Source: Lachnospiraceae bacterium UBA3332
GTDB taxonomy: Bacteria > Bacillota > Clostridia > Lachnospirales > Lachnospiraceae
NCBI GenBank assembly: GCA_002361095.1
Contig: DERU01000129.1
Span: forward strand, 1 to 23,744
Length of the DNA stretch: 23,744 nt
Direction: 5' to 3'
The notes under the pieces are model-generated. The model was not told the origin of the DNA. It was given only the letters and a program-made list of their open reading frames with translations, and did not search any database. A program made the translations under genes and the position numbers. Shown here in pieces: positions 15,216 through 23,718 of this stretch (positions within the stretch are counted from its first letter, which is position 1; each line of letters starts with the position of its first letter).

Positions 15216-17506
15216 TTTCACCCGTGCGCGTTTACCAATGGTGCAACACCGCCCTACTTGCGGGTATCTTTTTATCCCTGGCCGACAACGCCCTGCCCTT
15301 TGACACTGCTGCCGCGCTCTGTCCGCTGACCTGTGCCTTTTTTCTTTTACTGCTTATCGGCATACAATGCGCCGGGAAAAAAGGCTATATCATCGGGGCC
15401 GCCTCGCTTCTTTCCCTTGGGGTGTCCTCCCTTGCCTTTCTGGGCCCTGCCGCAGCTTTCTCCCTTTGGACGGACTGCCTTTTGCGCATTTTGGGAAGGG
15501 CCCCAAGCCTTCCGGAAACATCGCTTTCTGACGGAATCGTGCGGACTGCCCTCCTCACGGCGGGCGCATTTTTCATACAGGCAATTCTGGAACGGTTTTG
15601 CAAAGCCAAAGCCGTCATGGCCCTTCTATTGGCCGCCTGCCTCGTCTTAGGCACAATTGCCAAAGTAAATCTGCCCGGCGCTGGTGTCTGCCTGTCTTTT
15701 GTATACCTGGCGCTGGTTTGCGCCCAATATCTGCAAAGCCGCCTGCCCAGAAAGCGGAAACACTCCCCCGGGCAGTGCATGGCATGGCTATTGCCTTTTT
15801 TTGCCCTTTACGGCCTTCTGTTAGCCGTCCTGCCGACACGGGATGTGCCTTATGACTGGCAATGGATGCAGACCCTCTGTGAGACCGTCCGGGAATCCGT
15901 CCTGACAGCCGTCCACTCCCTGCCCTTTGGCAACCCGGAAGACTTTACGGCAGGCTATACGGATTTTTCCCAAAACGCCTCCCTGCTTGGAAACATTGAA
16001 AAAAAAGAGCGGGAAATCATGACCCTGCAGGCCCCGCGCAAACTCTACACCAATCTTTATCTGACAGGGGATATTTACGATACCTTTGACGGCAGAACAT
16101 GGCTGCAAAAATCCGCTCCCCCTTCCTATGACCGGATTTTGGATACCCTCTCCGCACTGCAGGCCTGCAAGTCCCTCCGGGAATCCTATTGGACCGATTA
16201 TCTGCATCAAACTTCCCTGACAATCCGGTACCTGGACTTTCGGACCCGCTATTTATTCGCCCCTTCCAAAACGCAGACCGTTACCCTGCAGGACCGCAGT
16301 CTCGTCCCCCGCACACAACAGGGCCGTCTGGAATTTGAGAAACGGAAAAGCTACGGAACGGAATATACGCTGGATTTTTACCAGATGAATACCGGACAGG
16401 ACGCCTTTTACCGCCTGTTGGAGGAAACCATGCCCCTTTCCGCCGACGGGCAAAAACAACTGTCGGACAGCTGTGCCTCCCTGGGCATACGGGAACTTTC
16501 CCTACAGGAACTCTCCGATTACCAGGCTTTCATAAAAGAAACATACGGGCAAACCGTCCCCCTGCCCGTTTCCGTCTCCCACTGGCTTTCGGAAGTCACG
16601 GACGGCTGTGAAACCGATATGGAAAAACTGCTCGCCATCGAGCAGGCCCTGTCCTCTTATACTTACCATGCGGCGCCGGGCGCGCTGCCCGCGTCCGTGA
16701 CAGACGAAGGCTCTTTTCTCACTTATTTTCTGGGGGAAAGCCGTCAGGGTTACTGCGCCCATTTTGCCAGCGCTTTCGTACTGCTGGCCCGGGCGGAGGG
16801 CATCCCCGCCCGGTATGTGCAGGGCTACCTAGTTGCCGCCAAAGGAAAAACCAAGGTCACCGTCACCTCCGGCATGGCCCATGCCTGGCCGGAAGTGTAT
16901 GTGGCGGGATTTGGGTGGATCCCCTTTGAACCCACCCCCGGCTACGGCCGTCTCGGCCATGCCGCATGGCAAATGCGGCAGGAAACCCCTAAATCCTTGT
17001 CCCCAAACGCCGCGCCCGCCACATCCGTTGTGCCCGCCCCTGCCCCGGCTTCCCCGCCGGAACAGTCCCTTCCGCCGGAAACGCCAAAAACGCCTGCCGC
17101 CCTCCCGGGATTTTTACGCCGTTTCGCCATGCTGCTGCCTTTTCTTATCCTCCTCAGCGTCCTGCTGTGGTTTCTGGAAAAGAAAGCCGCCGCCCTGACT
17201 TACCGAAAGCTGTCCCCACAGGAACAATTCCTGCATGAAATGCGTCGATACCTGCGTCTTCTGTCCGCCCTGTCCCAACAGAGAAAGGAAAACGAAACCT
17301 TCGCGCAGTTTCGGCAAAAAGCTTTGGCCGCCCTGCCGGACGGCCAAACCCTGCAATCCCTTATTGCGTATGAGGAATGGCTGTACGCAGACAAACTGCC
17401 CGGCACAGACACGCTCCAAAAAGCCCGTGAGGAAAAAGAAACCCTTTTATGTCTCCTCAAGCAAAAAAGCCGCTGGAAATATATCCGGTATTGGCTGCAG
17501 GGATAG
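15212..17506 (+). CDS. TgpA-like transglutaminase-domain membrane protein
   Basis: A 764-residue protein. The N-terminal part has about six membrane helices (to about residue 210), followed by an extracytoplasmic region with a transglutaminase-like cysteine-protease fold. The triad reads Cys515 (GYCAHFASAF), His557 (AHAWPEVY) and an acidic residue at 573 in FEPTPG. Glutamate occurs there in many TgpA-like proteins. A Pro/Ala-rich linker (about 600-635) leads to a further membrane helix (about 640-660) and a cytoplasmic C-terminal domain. The gene overlaps the DUF58 stop in ATGA and has GGAGG seven bases upstream. With MoxR and DUF58 it forms an envelope-linked cluster whose substrate is unknown. 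A clear terminator follows. Confidence 0.9.
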   Translation: MISPVRVYQWCNTALLAGIFLSLADNALPFDTAAALCPLTCAFFLLLLIGIQCAGKKGYIIGAASLLSLGVSSLAFLGPAAAFSLWTDCLLRILGRAPSLPETSLSDGIVRTALLTAGAFFIQAILERFCKAKAVMALLLAACLVLGTIAKVNLPGAGVCLSFVYLALVCAQYLQSRLPRKRKHSPGQCMAWLLPFFALYGLLLAVLPTRDVPYDWQWMQTLCETVRESVLTAVHSLPFGNPEDFTAGYTDFSQNASLLGNIEKKEREIMTLQAPRKLYTNLYLTGDIYDTFDGRTWLQKSAPPSYDRILDTLSALQACKSLRESYWTDYLHQTSLTIRYLDFRTRYLFAPSKTQTVTLQDRSLVPRTQQGRLEFEKRKSYGTEYTLDFYQMNTGQDAFYRLLEETMPLSADGQKQLSDSCASLGIRELSLQELSDYQAFIKETYGQTVPLPVSVSHWLSEVTDGCETDMEKLLAIEQALSSYTYHAAPGALPASVTDEGSFLTYFLGESRQGYCAHFASAFVLLARAEGIPARYVQGYLVAAKGKTKVTVTSGMAHAWPEVYVAGFGWIPFEPTPGYGRLGHAAWQMRQETPKSLSPNAAPATSVVPAPAPASPPEQSLPPETPKTPAALPGFLRRFAMLLPFLILLSVLLWFLEKKAAALTYRKLSPQEQFLHEMRRYLRLLSALSQQRKENETFAQFRQKALAALPDGQTLQSLIAYEEWLYADKLPGTDTLQKAREEKETLLCLLKQKSRWKYIRYWLQG

Positions 17507-17538
17507 GTTGAAAAACCATATACGACAATTTTTCAACC
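17506..17538. repeat. Perfect 10-bp inverted repeat
   Basis: GGTTGAAAAA (17506-17515) and TTTTTCAACC (17529-17538) enclose 13 bases, starting at the last base of the transglutaminase gene's stop codon. On either strand it makes a hairpin with an A-U rich base. It may be part of a bidirectional termination zone between convergent genes, or a 3' end stabiliser. Confidence 0.6.
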
Positions 17539-17548
17539 GTGAATTTAC

Positions 17549-17564
17549 GCCCGCCAAAGCGGGC
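17549..17564. repeat. Short GC-rich hairpin
   Basis: GCCCGC and GCGGGC form a 6-bp stem around CAAA. The 3' arm overlaps the first two bases of the terminator stem that follows (17563), so the two structures compete and cannot both form fully. Confidence 0.55.
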
Positions 17565-17592
17565 AGGGAGGTTAACATATCCCTGCTTTTTT
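17563..17592 (+). terminator. Intrinsic terminator of the MoxR-DUF58-transglutaminase operon
   Basis: GCAGGGA (17563-17569) pairs with TCCCTGC (17580-17586) around a 10-base loop, followed directly by six T residues (17587-17592). This is a typical rho-independent terminator for plus-strand transcription, 57 bases after the stop codon. Confidence 0.85.
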
Positions 17593-17641
17593 GCAGGCGC
17601 TGCGCCGCCGTGCCACAGACAGAATCCCCTCCAAAACCGGC

Positions 17642-18112
17642 TCAATTCCTTGTACATTTTTCCGCGTCAATGGCAAGCACCAGCATCAGCGCACAGAGCG
17701 CATCCTGCGGATCGCGCACATCAATCACATAGGTATCCGTCAGCCGGAAAAGTTCTTTGGTTACGGTGGCTACGTCTGCCCCATAAGAGTTCCGGATGCA
17801 ATAATCCCATTCCCAGAAATCCCCGTCCACGCGCCAGCCGTTGCAGTCGATGTTATACCGGGGCTTAAAAAGCGTCAATTCTTTGCTGATACAGCCCACA
17901 TATTGCCCCCCGAGAAACATCTCAAACTTTGGCAGCCAAGTGAGCACCCGTTCTTTTACCGTCCCCACCTCTCTGCCTTGGACATCAAAAATCTTCAGGC
18001 AATGCCCCCAGGAAAGCTGCCCTTTCACCACATAAACCGTGTCCCCCGCCTCATCATAAATATCATAACTGTCAAACCACGAAAACAACCTTTGTTTAAA
18101 CAACAGCCGCAT
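17642..18112 (-). CDS. LURP-one-related (YxjI-like) beta-barrel protein
   Basis: A 156-residue protein beginning MRLLFKQRLFSWFDSYDIYD, the usual opening of bacterial LURP-one-related proteins, which have a Tubby-like beta-barrel fold. Later segments such as YVVKGQLSWGHCLKIFD and GADVATVTKELFRLTDTY match the family pattern of strands ending in a buried C-terminal helix. The function is unknown; a scaffold or membrane-lipid binding role is suggested for the fold. The start at 18112 is chosen because GGGAGGGG lies seven bases upstream and because family members begin there; an upstream in-frame ATG at 18175 would overlap the promoter. It is a single-gene unit, convergent with the operon on its left. 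Confidence 0.85.
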   Translation of the reverse strand: MRLLFKQRLFSWFDSYDIYDEAGDTVYVVKGQLSWGHCLKIFDVQGREVGTVKERVLTWLPKFEMFLGGQYVGCISKELTLFKPRYNIDCNGWRVDGDFWEWDYCIRNSYGADVATVTKELFRLTDTYVIDVRDPQDALCALMLVLAIDAEKCTRN

Positions 18113-18140
18113 GCCCTTGCCCCTCCCGTCCCTTTTCGCC

Positions 18141-18169
18141 ATTCTATCACAATATCCCCACAGCCGCAA
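18141..18169 (-). promoter_or_regulatory. Sigma-A promoter of the LURP-one gene
   Basis: On the minus strand TTGCGG (18164-18169) and TAGAAT (18141-18146) are 17 bases apart, and a TG one base before the -10 gives an extended -10. The start would be near 18134, giving a short leader. Confidence 0.6.
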
Positions 18170-18274
18170 TGGCATGATAGCGACGGATGCTTACTGCACG
18201 CAGGCCGGGTTGCTTTTCCCGGTTATGCCCAGCCCTCCCCCCGTGAAAAGTAACCGGGCCGGAAGAATCCTTCG

Positions 18275-19825
18275 TTACGGTTTGTCGGTAAAGATACCCT
18301 TTCCGAACGCGAGCCTAAAATCCAGAACAGGGCAGGCCGGGAGAACCGCAGGGACCGCCGCATCCGTAAAGCGCATGACCGACTTATCCTCTTTTTGATA
18401 CGGTCTCCACTCCGGCAAGGGATTGCCGTTGTAGTCCGTGCCGTTAGGATCCAGCTTTTTTACGAAATTTGTCCAATAGGAAGTGACCTGACGTGCGAGG
18501 TCATAATGCTTTCCGGCAAAAGGCCGCCAGCTGTTGCCAAGGGAATCAAACATAAACCACAGTTCCGACCCGTGGAAAGAACCCGCGTCATCCCCCGGAA
18601 TATCATGGTCAAAAATGCAATAGTATACGCGCTGCCCAGCTGCGGATCGCAGCTCACAAAAGGCTCTGGTACCCCCCAGAAAGGTATTGAAGGCATCCCC
18701 CGCCGTTAGGGCATCCGCGCCTGCGTCGTCGGTCACCCTTGCAAGTTCCATGAACTCGTCTTTTTTATCACCGTATTTTTCTGCCCTTTTTTGGTACGCC
18801 TCATAATCCATACCGCCCTTGATAAACGGATTCTGCGTCTCCCCCTGACAAATGCTTACGATCAGCGGAATATCCGCAATCCTGTTATTATAATACGCGC
18901 CCGGAGCGGATTCCCGCACAAATTTACCGTCCACACACAGGCCGAAGGTATACCGGGTCGTTTTGCAGGCCTCATCCAGTCGGCGCATCAGTTCATACGC
19001 ATCTGTCTTTTGGGCTTCCTCCAGGCTGTCTATCCCGATGGTATGCAAAAAATCAGCCCCATACCGCTCGGCCTCCGCGAGAGATGGGATATACGCCATG
19101 GATCTGTCCTCATCCCCAAACATCATGGAAACCCCGGATTGGATAATCGCGCCTTTTATGAGGTTCCCATTGAAGGAACTGCATATCTGCGCCTGCACAC
19201 TGCGCGCCCCGGCGCTCTGCCCACAGATCACGATCCGTTCAGGATCCCCGCCAAAAGCCCTGATATTGTCATAGATCCAGTGAATCGCCATGGACTGATC
19301 CTGCATGCCGAAATTGGAAACCACCCCTCCCTTAGGAGTCCGCGCCGTAATTTCGGGATGGGCCAAAAAGCCGAACAATCCCAGCCGGTAGCCGACCATC
19401 ACAACAATCACGCCCCGGCGCGCCACACGCTCCGGATCAAATTCTACCTCATAGCTATACCCGTCCTGCAGTCCACCGCCATGAATGTACACAAATACCG
19501 GAATATTGTCCTGCCCCGTCCGGGCAGGCGTAAAAATATTCAGATACAGACAGTCCTCGCTCATTCCGTACTCCGCTGCCGTGGGATGCAGTTCCTTTGT
19601 ATAAAAATCCTCATCCAGTCCCGGGTGCACTCGCATCATAGCCATATCCGCATACTCATAACACTTTTTCACGCCTTCCCAGTCCGTGGCGGGCTGCGGG
19701 GCACGCCAGCGAAGCCGCCCTACCGGGGGCCTTGCATAAGGCACCCCCCGAAATACCGTGATACGGGGATCTTTTCCCACCAACCCCTGCAGCATTCCGT
19801 TCTTAACCTTTACTTTTCTTAACAT
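18275..19825 (-). CDS. Type-B carboxylesterase
   Basis: A 516-residue member of the carboxylesterase type-B family (para-nitrobenzyl esterase-like). Family landmarks are FRGVPYARPPVG (25-36), EDCLYLNIFTP (90-100), oxyanion hole HGGG (115-118), nucleophile Ser204 (GQSAGA), acid Glu329 (GET) and His418 (FHGSEL). The length is normal and no signal peptide is present, so it is cytoplasmic. The start MLRKVK is chosen because GGAGGA lies just upstream; an earlier ATG at 19846 overlaps the preceding stop and would read through that ribosome site. It is the last gene of the second esterase operon. The natural ester substrate is unknown. Confidence 0.92.
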   Translation of the reverse strand: MLRKVKVKNGMLQGLVGKDPRITVFRGVPYARPPVGRLRWRAPQPATDWEGVKKCYEYADMAMMRVHPGLDEDFYTKELHPTAAEYGMSEDCLYLNIFTPARTGQDNIPVFVYIHGGGLQDGYSYEVEFDPERVARRGVIVVMVGYRLGLFGFLAHPEITARTPKGGVVSNFGMQDQSMAIHWIYDNIRAFGGDPERIVICGQSAGARSVQAQICSSFNGNLIKGAIIQSGVSMMFGDEDRSMAYIPSLAEAERYGADFLHTIGIDSLEEAQKTDAYELMRRLDEACKTTRYTFGLCVDGKFVRESAPGAYYNNRIADIPLIVSICQGETQNPFIKGGMDYEAYQKRAEKYGDKKDEFMELARVTDDAGADALTAGDAFNTFLGGTRAFCELRSAAGQRVYYCIFDHDIPGDDAGSFHGSELWFMFDSLGNSWRPFAGKHYDLARQVTSYWTNFVKKLDPNGTDYNGNPLPEWRPYQKEDKSVMRFTDAAVPAVLPACPVLDFRLAFGKGIFTDKP

Positions 19826-19842
19826 CCCATTCCTCCGTCTTT

Positions 19843-20841
19843 TCATTCTTTATTTTTCCCATACACCCTCTGCATAAAGGCATCCGCCAAAGGAAGCCAC
19901 AATTCAAAATTCGGATAATCAAAATTGCCAAACAGCGAAACGCCCGCCTGTCCATGGGGAACCCCCGTAAAAGTATGTACTTCCGCCCGGATGCCGTGGG
20001 CAAGCAAATCCCGGTATGTCCAGTGCAGATTATCCAGAGCCGTATCCTCCATTCCTACCGCAAAAAACACGGGCGGATATACCACGCCGGTATAATCGAT
20101 TTCATTCCCGGCAAAGCGCGGTCCGTACACGCACAAAAACGCGTCGGGAGAACCGCCGTATCCGTCCAGTTCATCCGGTACATAATCCGGGAAATAGTCC
20201 GTCACCTTATGGCTGCCGGAATAATACCGGATACATTCCTCCCCTGTCAATCCGCCGTTCGAAAAGCCGGCAAAAGCCACCTGATTTTCCAAAATCCGGT
20301 ATTCTGCCGCGTTTTTCCGTATCATGCGTATCAGTCTCGCTGCATCCGCCCCGCATTCCTGTCCGGTATAGGGCATACGGTTCGGCCTGTTTAGCAGCAT
20401 GAAACTCTGATATCCCAGCCTGTTAAAATCCAGACAACTTTGGAAAGCCTCATGAAGCACGCAGTCGCCGTGATCGCCGCCCGCGCACAAGATTATGGCC
20501 CCTTTGGGCGAAACATCCTCCGGCAGAAGAAACTCATACATATACGGCCTGAAATCCGGATCATGGTTATAGCGATAATCCGGGTTTTCCAGATATCTTC
20601 CGGACGCAGGCATATTGCCCTCCTCCCACAAATAAATGCGGGAGGGAGCGTCCGGCAGTTTTTCCATACCGTCCAGAAAAACATGATACGCTTCCGTAAG
20701 CTTTTCCTGCTTTTCCGGATCCTTTTCCTCCAGCATGCGTCTCCTCATGTCATGCAGTTCCACCAGTTTCCCTGTCGGATAACAGGGGGCGTCCTCGAAA
20801 TACGCTACACTGCGGTGCTGCTCCCATTTTGCATCATACAT
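19843..20841 (-). CDS. Alpha/beta-hydrolase (esterase-like)
   Basis: A 332-residue protein with a long N-terminal helical extension (about 1-110) and an alpha/beta-hydrolase core. The nucleophile is Ser194 in GFSNGG, the acid is probably Asp266 or Asp270 (GMEDTALD), and the histidine is His296 (VPHGQAG). There is no classical HGGG motif; CAGGDHGD (119-126) occupies the oxyanion position. The start overlaps the regulator stop by eight bases, and GGAGG sits inside the end of the regulator gene, so the two are translationally coupled. The GFSNGG motif resembles that of the 1132-2751 protein, but the rest is not clearly similar. The substrate is not known. Confidence 0.82.
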   Translation of the reverse strand: MYDAKWEQHRSVAYFEDAPCYPTGKLVELHDMRRRMLEEKDPEKQEKLTEAYHVFLDGMEKLPDAPSRIYLWEEGNMPASGRYLENPDYRYNHDPDFRPYMYEFLLPEDVSPKGAIILCAGGDHGDCVLHEAFQSCLDFNRLGYQSFMLLNRPNRMPYTGQECGADAARLIRMIRKNAAEYRILENQVAFAGFSNGGLTGEECIRYYSGSHKVTDYFPDYVPDELDGYGGSPDAFLCVYGPRFAGNEIDYTGVVYPPVFFAVGMEDTALDNLHWTYRDLLAHGIRAEVHTFTGVPHGQAGVSLFGNFDYPNFELWLPLADAFMQRVYGKNKE

Positions 20842-22456
20842 CTCCGTTTCCTCCTTCTTGTAAAACCTGCTTCGCCGTATTTTTCCGATATTCCATGGGC
20901 GTACAGCCCACCGACTGCTTAAAACTCCTTGTAAAATTGGAATAATTCCCATAACCCACGTGGCTGGATATCAGCGTCACCGGCAAAGACGTGGTGGCCA
21001 GCAGCATTTTCGCGGATTCTATTTTTTCGTTTATAATATATTCTTTTAGCGTATATCCTGTGTTCTTTTTAAAAAGCTTTGTCAAATATTCCGGGTTCAT
21101 GCCCACATATTCCGCAATTTCCGATACGGAAAGGTCAGTATCCAGATGCTGTCGGATATATTTGGCCGCCTCCTGCACCACATCCCTGGGCATCCCCTCC
21201 CCGGACAGTTCCTGCAATCTCCCGGCAATATGCGCAAGCGCTTCCTCAAACAAGTCCAATCCCTGCCATGCATCCATATATGTCAGATACGGAAGCCCTT
21301 CGTCAAAAACCTGGTCGCTGCCGATTTGATGATCGACCAAATATAAAAGCAACAGCTGGGTAACGCTCTGATGCAGATTCATCAAGCCGGAAGCATTCAT
21401 GCGCCTGTGGTAATCTTTTCCGATATAGGCGACAATACTTTCCTTGAAAACAAAAAATTGTTTTTGCTCCAACAGCTTTTTCCATGCCCCCAGCTGTATC
21501 TTATACGAATGGGATTCCACTTTTTCCTCATCCTTTTGAGGACAAAAGATCCGGCTTTCCCGGCGGACATTATCCTTCCTCGCCCGAAAAAGGGGTTCTG
21601 CGCTGCTTGCAAGCCCTCCCGGCCCGCAAGCCTCCCCGCAGTAAATCGCCGTTTCGGTCTGCAAGATACGGAACAGCAAAATCCGGAAAACCTCCAGCCT
21701 CTCGGCGATTGTTTCCCGTTCGTAAGCCGATTCCCGCTTCCAGTACAAAAGCACGATAAAATCCGGGCCGTCCTCCTCCAGCAGGATGATGCTGAACACT
21801 TTGAGCGCTTCCAGTACTTCATCCAGCACATTTTGGTAAATGAGCCGCAAAATCGGTTTTTCGATTTCCTCCAGCTTTTTCTGCGTTTTTAAAATCTGTA
21901 CCAGCACCGGCAAATAAGCCGATGCCCCGGCCGGATAAATGTTGTGAAAGGACACCAGCCTGCGCAGATAGGAGTCCTCTGTATTGCGTCCTTCCAGATA
22001 TTGCAGCGCTCCGGCCTCCAAAATGTTTTCCTCGTGGGTCAAAAAAAAGGCCCCCCGGTTCATCGTTTCCCGGTTTTTCCTCTCGATTTTAATCTGCGAA
22101 ACGGCGCGCTCCACCACGCTTTTTAACTCCTCCGTTCTGACAGGCTGAAACACATAGTCGAAGCTTTGCATGGAAATCGCCTCTTTCATGTAATTGACGT
22201 CCGCATATGCCGTCAGAAAAATGATTTTAACATCCGGGTCTTTCTCCAGAACCCATTTTGCGAAGGCAATACCGTCCTCCTGCGGCATGACAATATCACA
22301 CAGAAAGATATCATAACGGCATCTTTTCATACATTCCCTCGCATGTGCCGCACTGTCCGCCATATCAATCCGATCCACCTCCAGCTTCATCTCATGAAGC
22401 TGCGCATATACCGTTTTTAAAATTGTCCTCTCATCGTCAATAATCAGCACATTCAT
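20834..22456 (-). CDS. YesN-type response regulator (receiver plus AraC HTH)
   Basis: A 540-residue regulator. Residues 1-120 are a receiver: acidic pocket Asp7/Asp8, phospho-acceptor Asp54 (LCDIVMP) and Thr82 (FLTAY). The conserved switch lysine is replaced by Gln104 (YVFQPVR). The middle region (about 120-430) is an uncharacterised linker typical of YesN proteins. The C-terminal 100 residues are two AraC helix-turn-helix motifs (LSVSEIAEYVGMNPEYLTKLF and VGYGNYSNFTRSFK). YesN proteins usually pair with a YesM histidine kinase and control carbohydrate uptake; no kinase is in the window. The ATG at 22456 is used because it begins MNVLIIDDE; a TTG at 22468 adds four residues. The ribosome site is weak. 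Confidence 0.9.
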   Translation of the reverse strand: MNVLIIDDERTILKTVYAQLHEMKLEVDRIDMADSAAHARECMKRCRYDIFLCDIVMPQEDGIAFAKWVLEKDPDVKIIFLTAYADVNYMKEAISMQSFDYVFQPVRTEELKSVVERAVSQIKIERKNRETMNRGAFFLTHEENILEAGALQYLEGRNTEDSYLRRLVSFHNIYPAGASAYLPVLVQILKTQKKLEEIEKPILRLIYQNVLDEVLEALKVFSIILLEEDGPDFIVLLYWKRESAYERETIAERLEVFRILLFRILQTETAIYCGEACGPGGLASSAEPLFRARKDNVRRESRIFCPQKDEEKVESHSYKIQLGAWKKLLEQKQFFVFKESIVAYIGKDYHRRMNASGLMNLHQSVTQLLLLYLVDHQIGSDQVFDEGLPYLTYMDAWQGLDLFEEALAHIAGRLQELSGEGMPRDVVQEAAKYIRQHLDTDLSVSEIAEYVGMNPEYLTKLFKKNTGYTLKEYIINEKIESAKMLLATTSLPVTLISSHVGYGNYSNFTRSFKQSVGCTPMEYRKNTAKQVLQEGGNGDV

Positions 22457-22508
22457 CTTTTCACACAATAAAGCGCTTGGTCAGATTTCAACCGCACTCT
22501 GTTCACCC

Positions 22509-23480
22509 CTACCGCTCCGCAGACAGTTTTCTTTTGAAAAAATCCAACACGATATCGTAGTATCCCTGTCCTTTAAAAAAGCCGTGCCCCTGTCCGGGAA
22601 CGACCACAAACGTAGCGTCATGCCCGTATTTTTGCAGGGCTTCATAGTAATGATACGAAAACTGCGGTGTCACCGCCTGATCACTGTCACCGTGCATCAG
22701 CAGATAAGCGGGCTGCTCCTGATCTACATAGAAAATCGGGCTGACGTCCATGGAAAGCTGCGGGGCTTCTTTTCCGGGTTTCCCAAACATCTGCATAAAA
22801 ATTCCTTCCTGCACCTTGTCCTTTGGTTCCCCGCCCGTTTCCTCCTGTCCCGGCATCAAGGTAAGCGTAATGCCAAGTTCTTCCGCCCTTTTTTGCACCT
22901 CCGGACAAAGATACGCCCCCATGTGCGTCATGTCGCCGCCGCAGTACCAATCGCAGACAGCTTTCACCCTGCTGTCGTACTCCTGCCATCCGCCTTTTCC
23001 TTCCAGACCGGAATTGGCGTAGGACGCCCCCACCAGGGCAGCCAGCTGCCCTCCCGCAGATTCCCCCCATATACCGATGCCGTCCGGCGCAATCCCCAAT
23101 TCCCTGGCATGCGCTTTCAGGAAGCGTACGGCGCACTTGCAATCCTCTATAGGCGCAGGGAACGGCTTTTCCGTCACCAGCCGGTATTCCACACTCACAC
23201 ATACGAAGCCCATATGGCATGCCTGTGCCAAAGCTTTCGACGGGCGGTATTTTTTGGTCAATTCCGGTATGCTCCAGCCGCCTCCGTGCACCCAGATGAT
23301 CACGGGACGCGGTTCCACGGCCTTCTTTTGCGGAACCATCAAATCCAAATACATAGGATGATCCCCTCCCATACCGTAGGCCACATCCTCATAAAAATCA
23401 ATTCCTTCTCTTTTCCAATCCATTCTGCAGCTTTCCATCACACCGGCCTCTTCCCCCGCCGGCCTTCTTAAACCAAGCAT
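22509..23480 (-). CDS. Alpha/beta-hydrolase esterase (HSL/BD-FAE-like)
   Basis: A 323-residue esterase with a complete active site: oxyanion hole HGGGW (65-69), Ser141 (GESAGG), Asp267 (HGDSDQ) and His299 (GQGHGF). The size and order fit acetyl- or feruloyl-esterase-like members of the hormone-sensitive-lipase group. No signal peptide is present. It is the first gene of the minus-strand operon, with AAGGAGG about seven bases before the ATG and a near-consensus promoter at 23534-23562. The YesN regulator follows after 52 bases, suggesting that the regulator and three hydrolases answer one signal, probably an acylated carbohydrate. The start could instead be an internal methionine at residue 15 or 20. 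Confidence 0.88.
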   Translation of the reverse strand: MLGLRRPAGEEAGVMESCRMDWKREGIDFYEDVAYGMGGDHPMYLDLMVPQKKAVEPRPVIIWVHGGGWSIPELTKKYRPSKALAQACHMGFVCVSVEYRLVTEKPFPAPIEDCKCAVRFLKAHARELGIAPDGIGIWGESAGGQLAALVGASYANSGLEGKGGWQEYDSRVKAVCDWYCGGDMTHMGAYLCPEVQKRAEELGITLTLMPGQEETGGEPKDKVQEGIFMQMFGKPGKEAPQLSMDVSPIFYVDQEQPAYLLMHGDSDQAVTPQFSYHYYEALQKYGHDATFVVVPGQGHGFFKGQGYYDIVLDFFKRKLSAER

Positions 23481-23533
23481 CCGCAGTTCCTCCTTATATT
23501 ACTTTCCCCTATTGGTGTTCCCAGTATTATTCT

Positions 23534-23562
23534 ATTATAATGCCCAACGGCGAAATATACAA
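23534..23562 (-). promoter_or_regulatory. Near-consensus sigma-A promoter of the second esterase operon
   Basis: On the minus strand TTGTAT (23557-23562) and TATAAT (23534-23539) are separated by exactly 17 bases. The start would be near 23527, about 47 bases before the ATG. Confidence 0.8.
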
Positions 23563-23652
23563 AAACAGATTTTGCCTATCACATTTTCTGATTTAAAATC
23601 CGGAAGCTTGGGTATGCCGCTACAATGCGGACAAGTCCGAATCGCAACGGTA

Positions 23653-23669
23653 TGTCAGAAAATATGACA
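23653..23669. promoter_or_regulatory. Inverted repeat TGTCA-N7-TGACA, possible operator
   Basis: Five-base arms (23653-23657 and 23665-23669) lie 44 bases upstream of the extended -10 at the right edge, where an activator would bind. The arm region TCAGAAAA (23655-23662) is also the reverse complement of TTTTCTGA at 23584-23591. This is suggestive only. Confidence 0.35.
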
Positions 23670-23709
23670 AATTTTATCTGCTTTTGTAATAGGAGTCTGT
23701 ACGGGATTC

Positions 23710-23718
23710 TGATATAAT
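23710..23718 (+). promoter_or_regulatory. Extended -10 promoter for a gene beyond the right edge
   Basis: TGATATAAT is an extended -10 element without a recognisable -35 at 17 bases. A ribosome site AAGGAG ends at 23744, so a plus-strand gene should start within about ten bases after the window. A promoter lacking a -35 next to an upstream inverted repeat is typical of activator-dependent genes. Confidence 0.65.

Noticed and set aside
18204..18274. Terminator for the type-B carboxylesterase operon
   Set aside because: Inverted repeats (CCGGG/CCCGG and CCCGGTTA/TAACCGGG) are present, but no U tract follows on the minus strand, so I could not place a convincing terminator.
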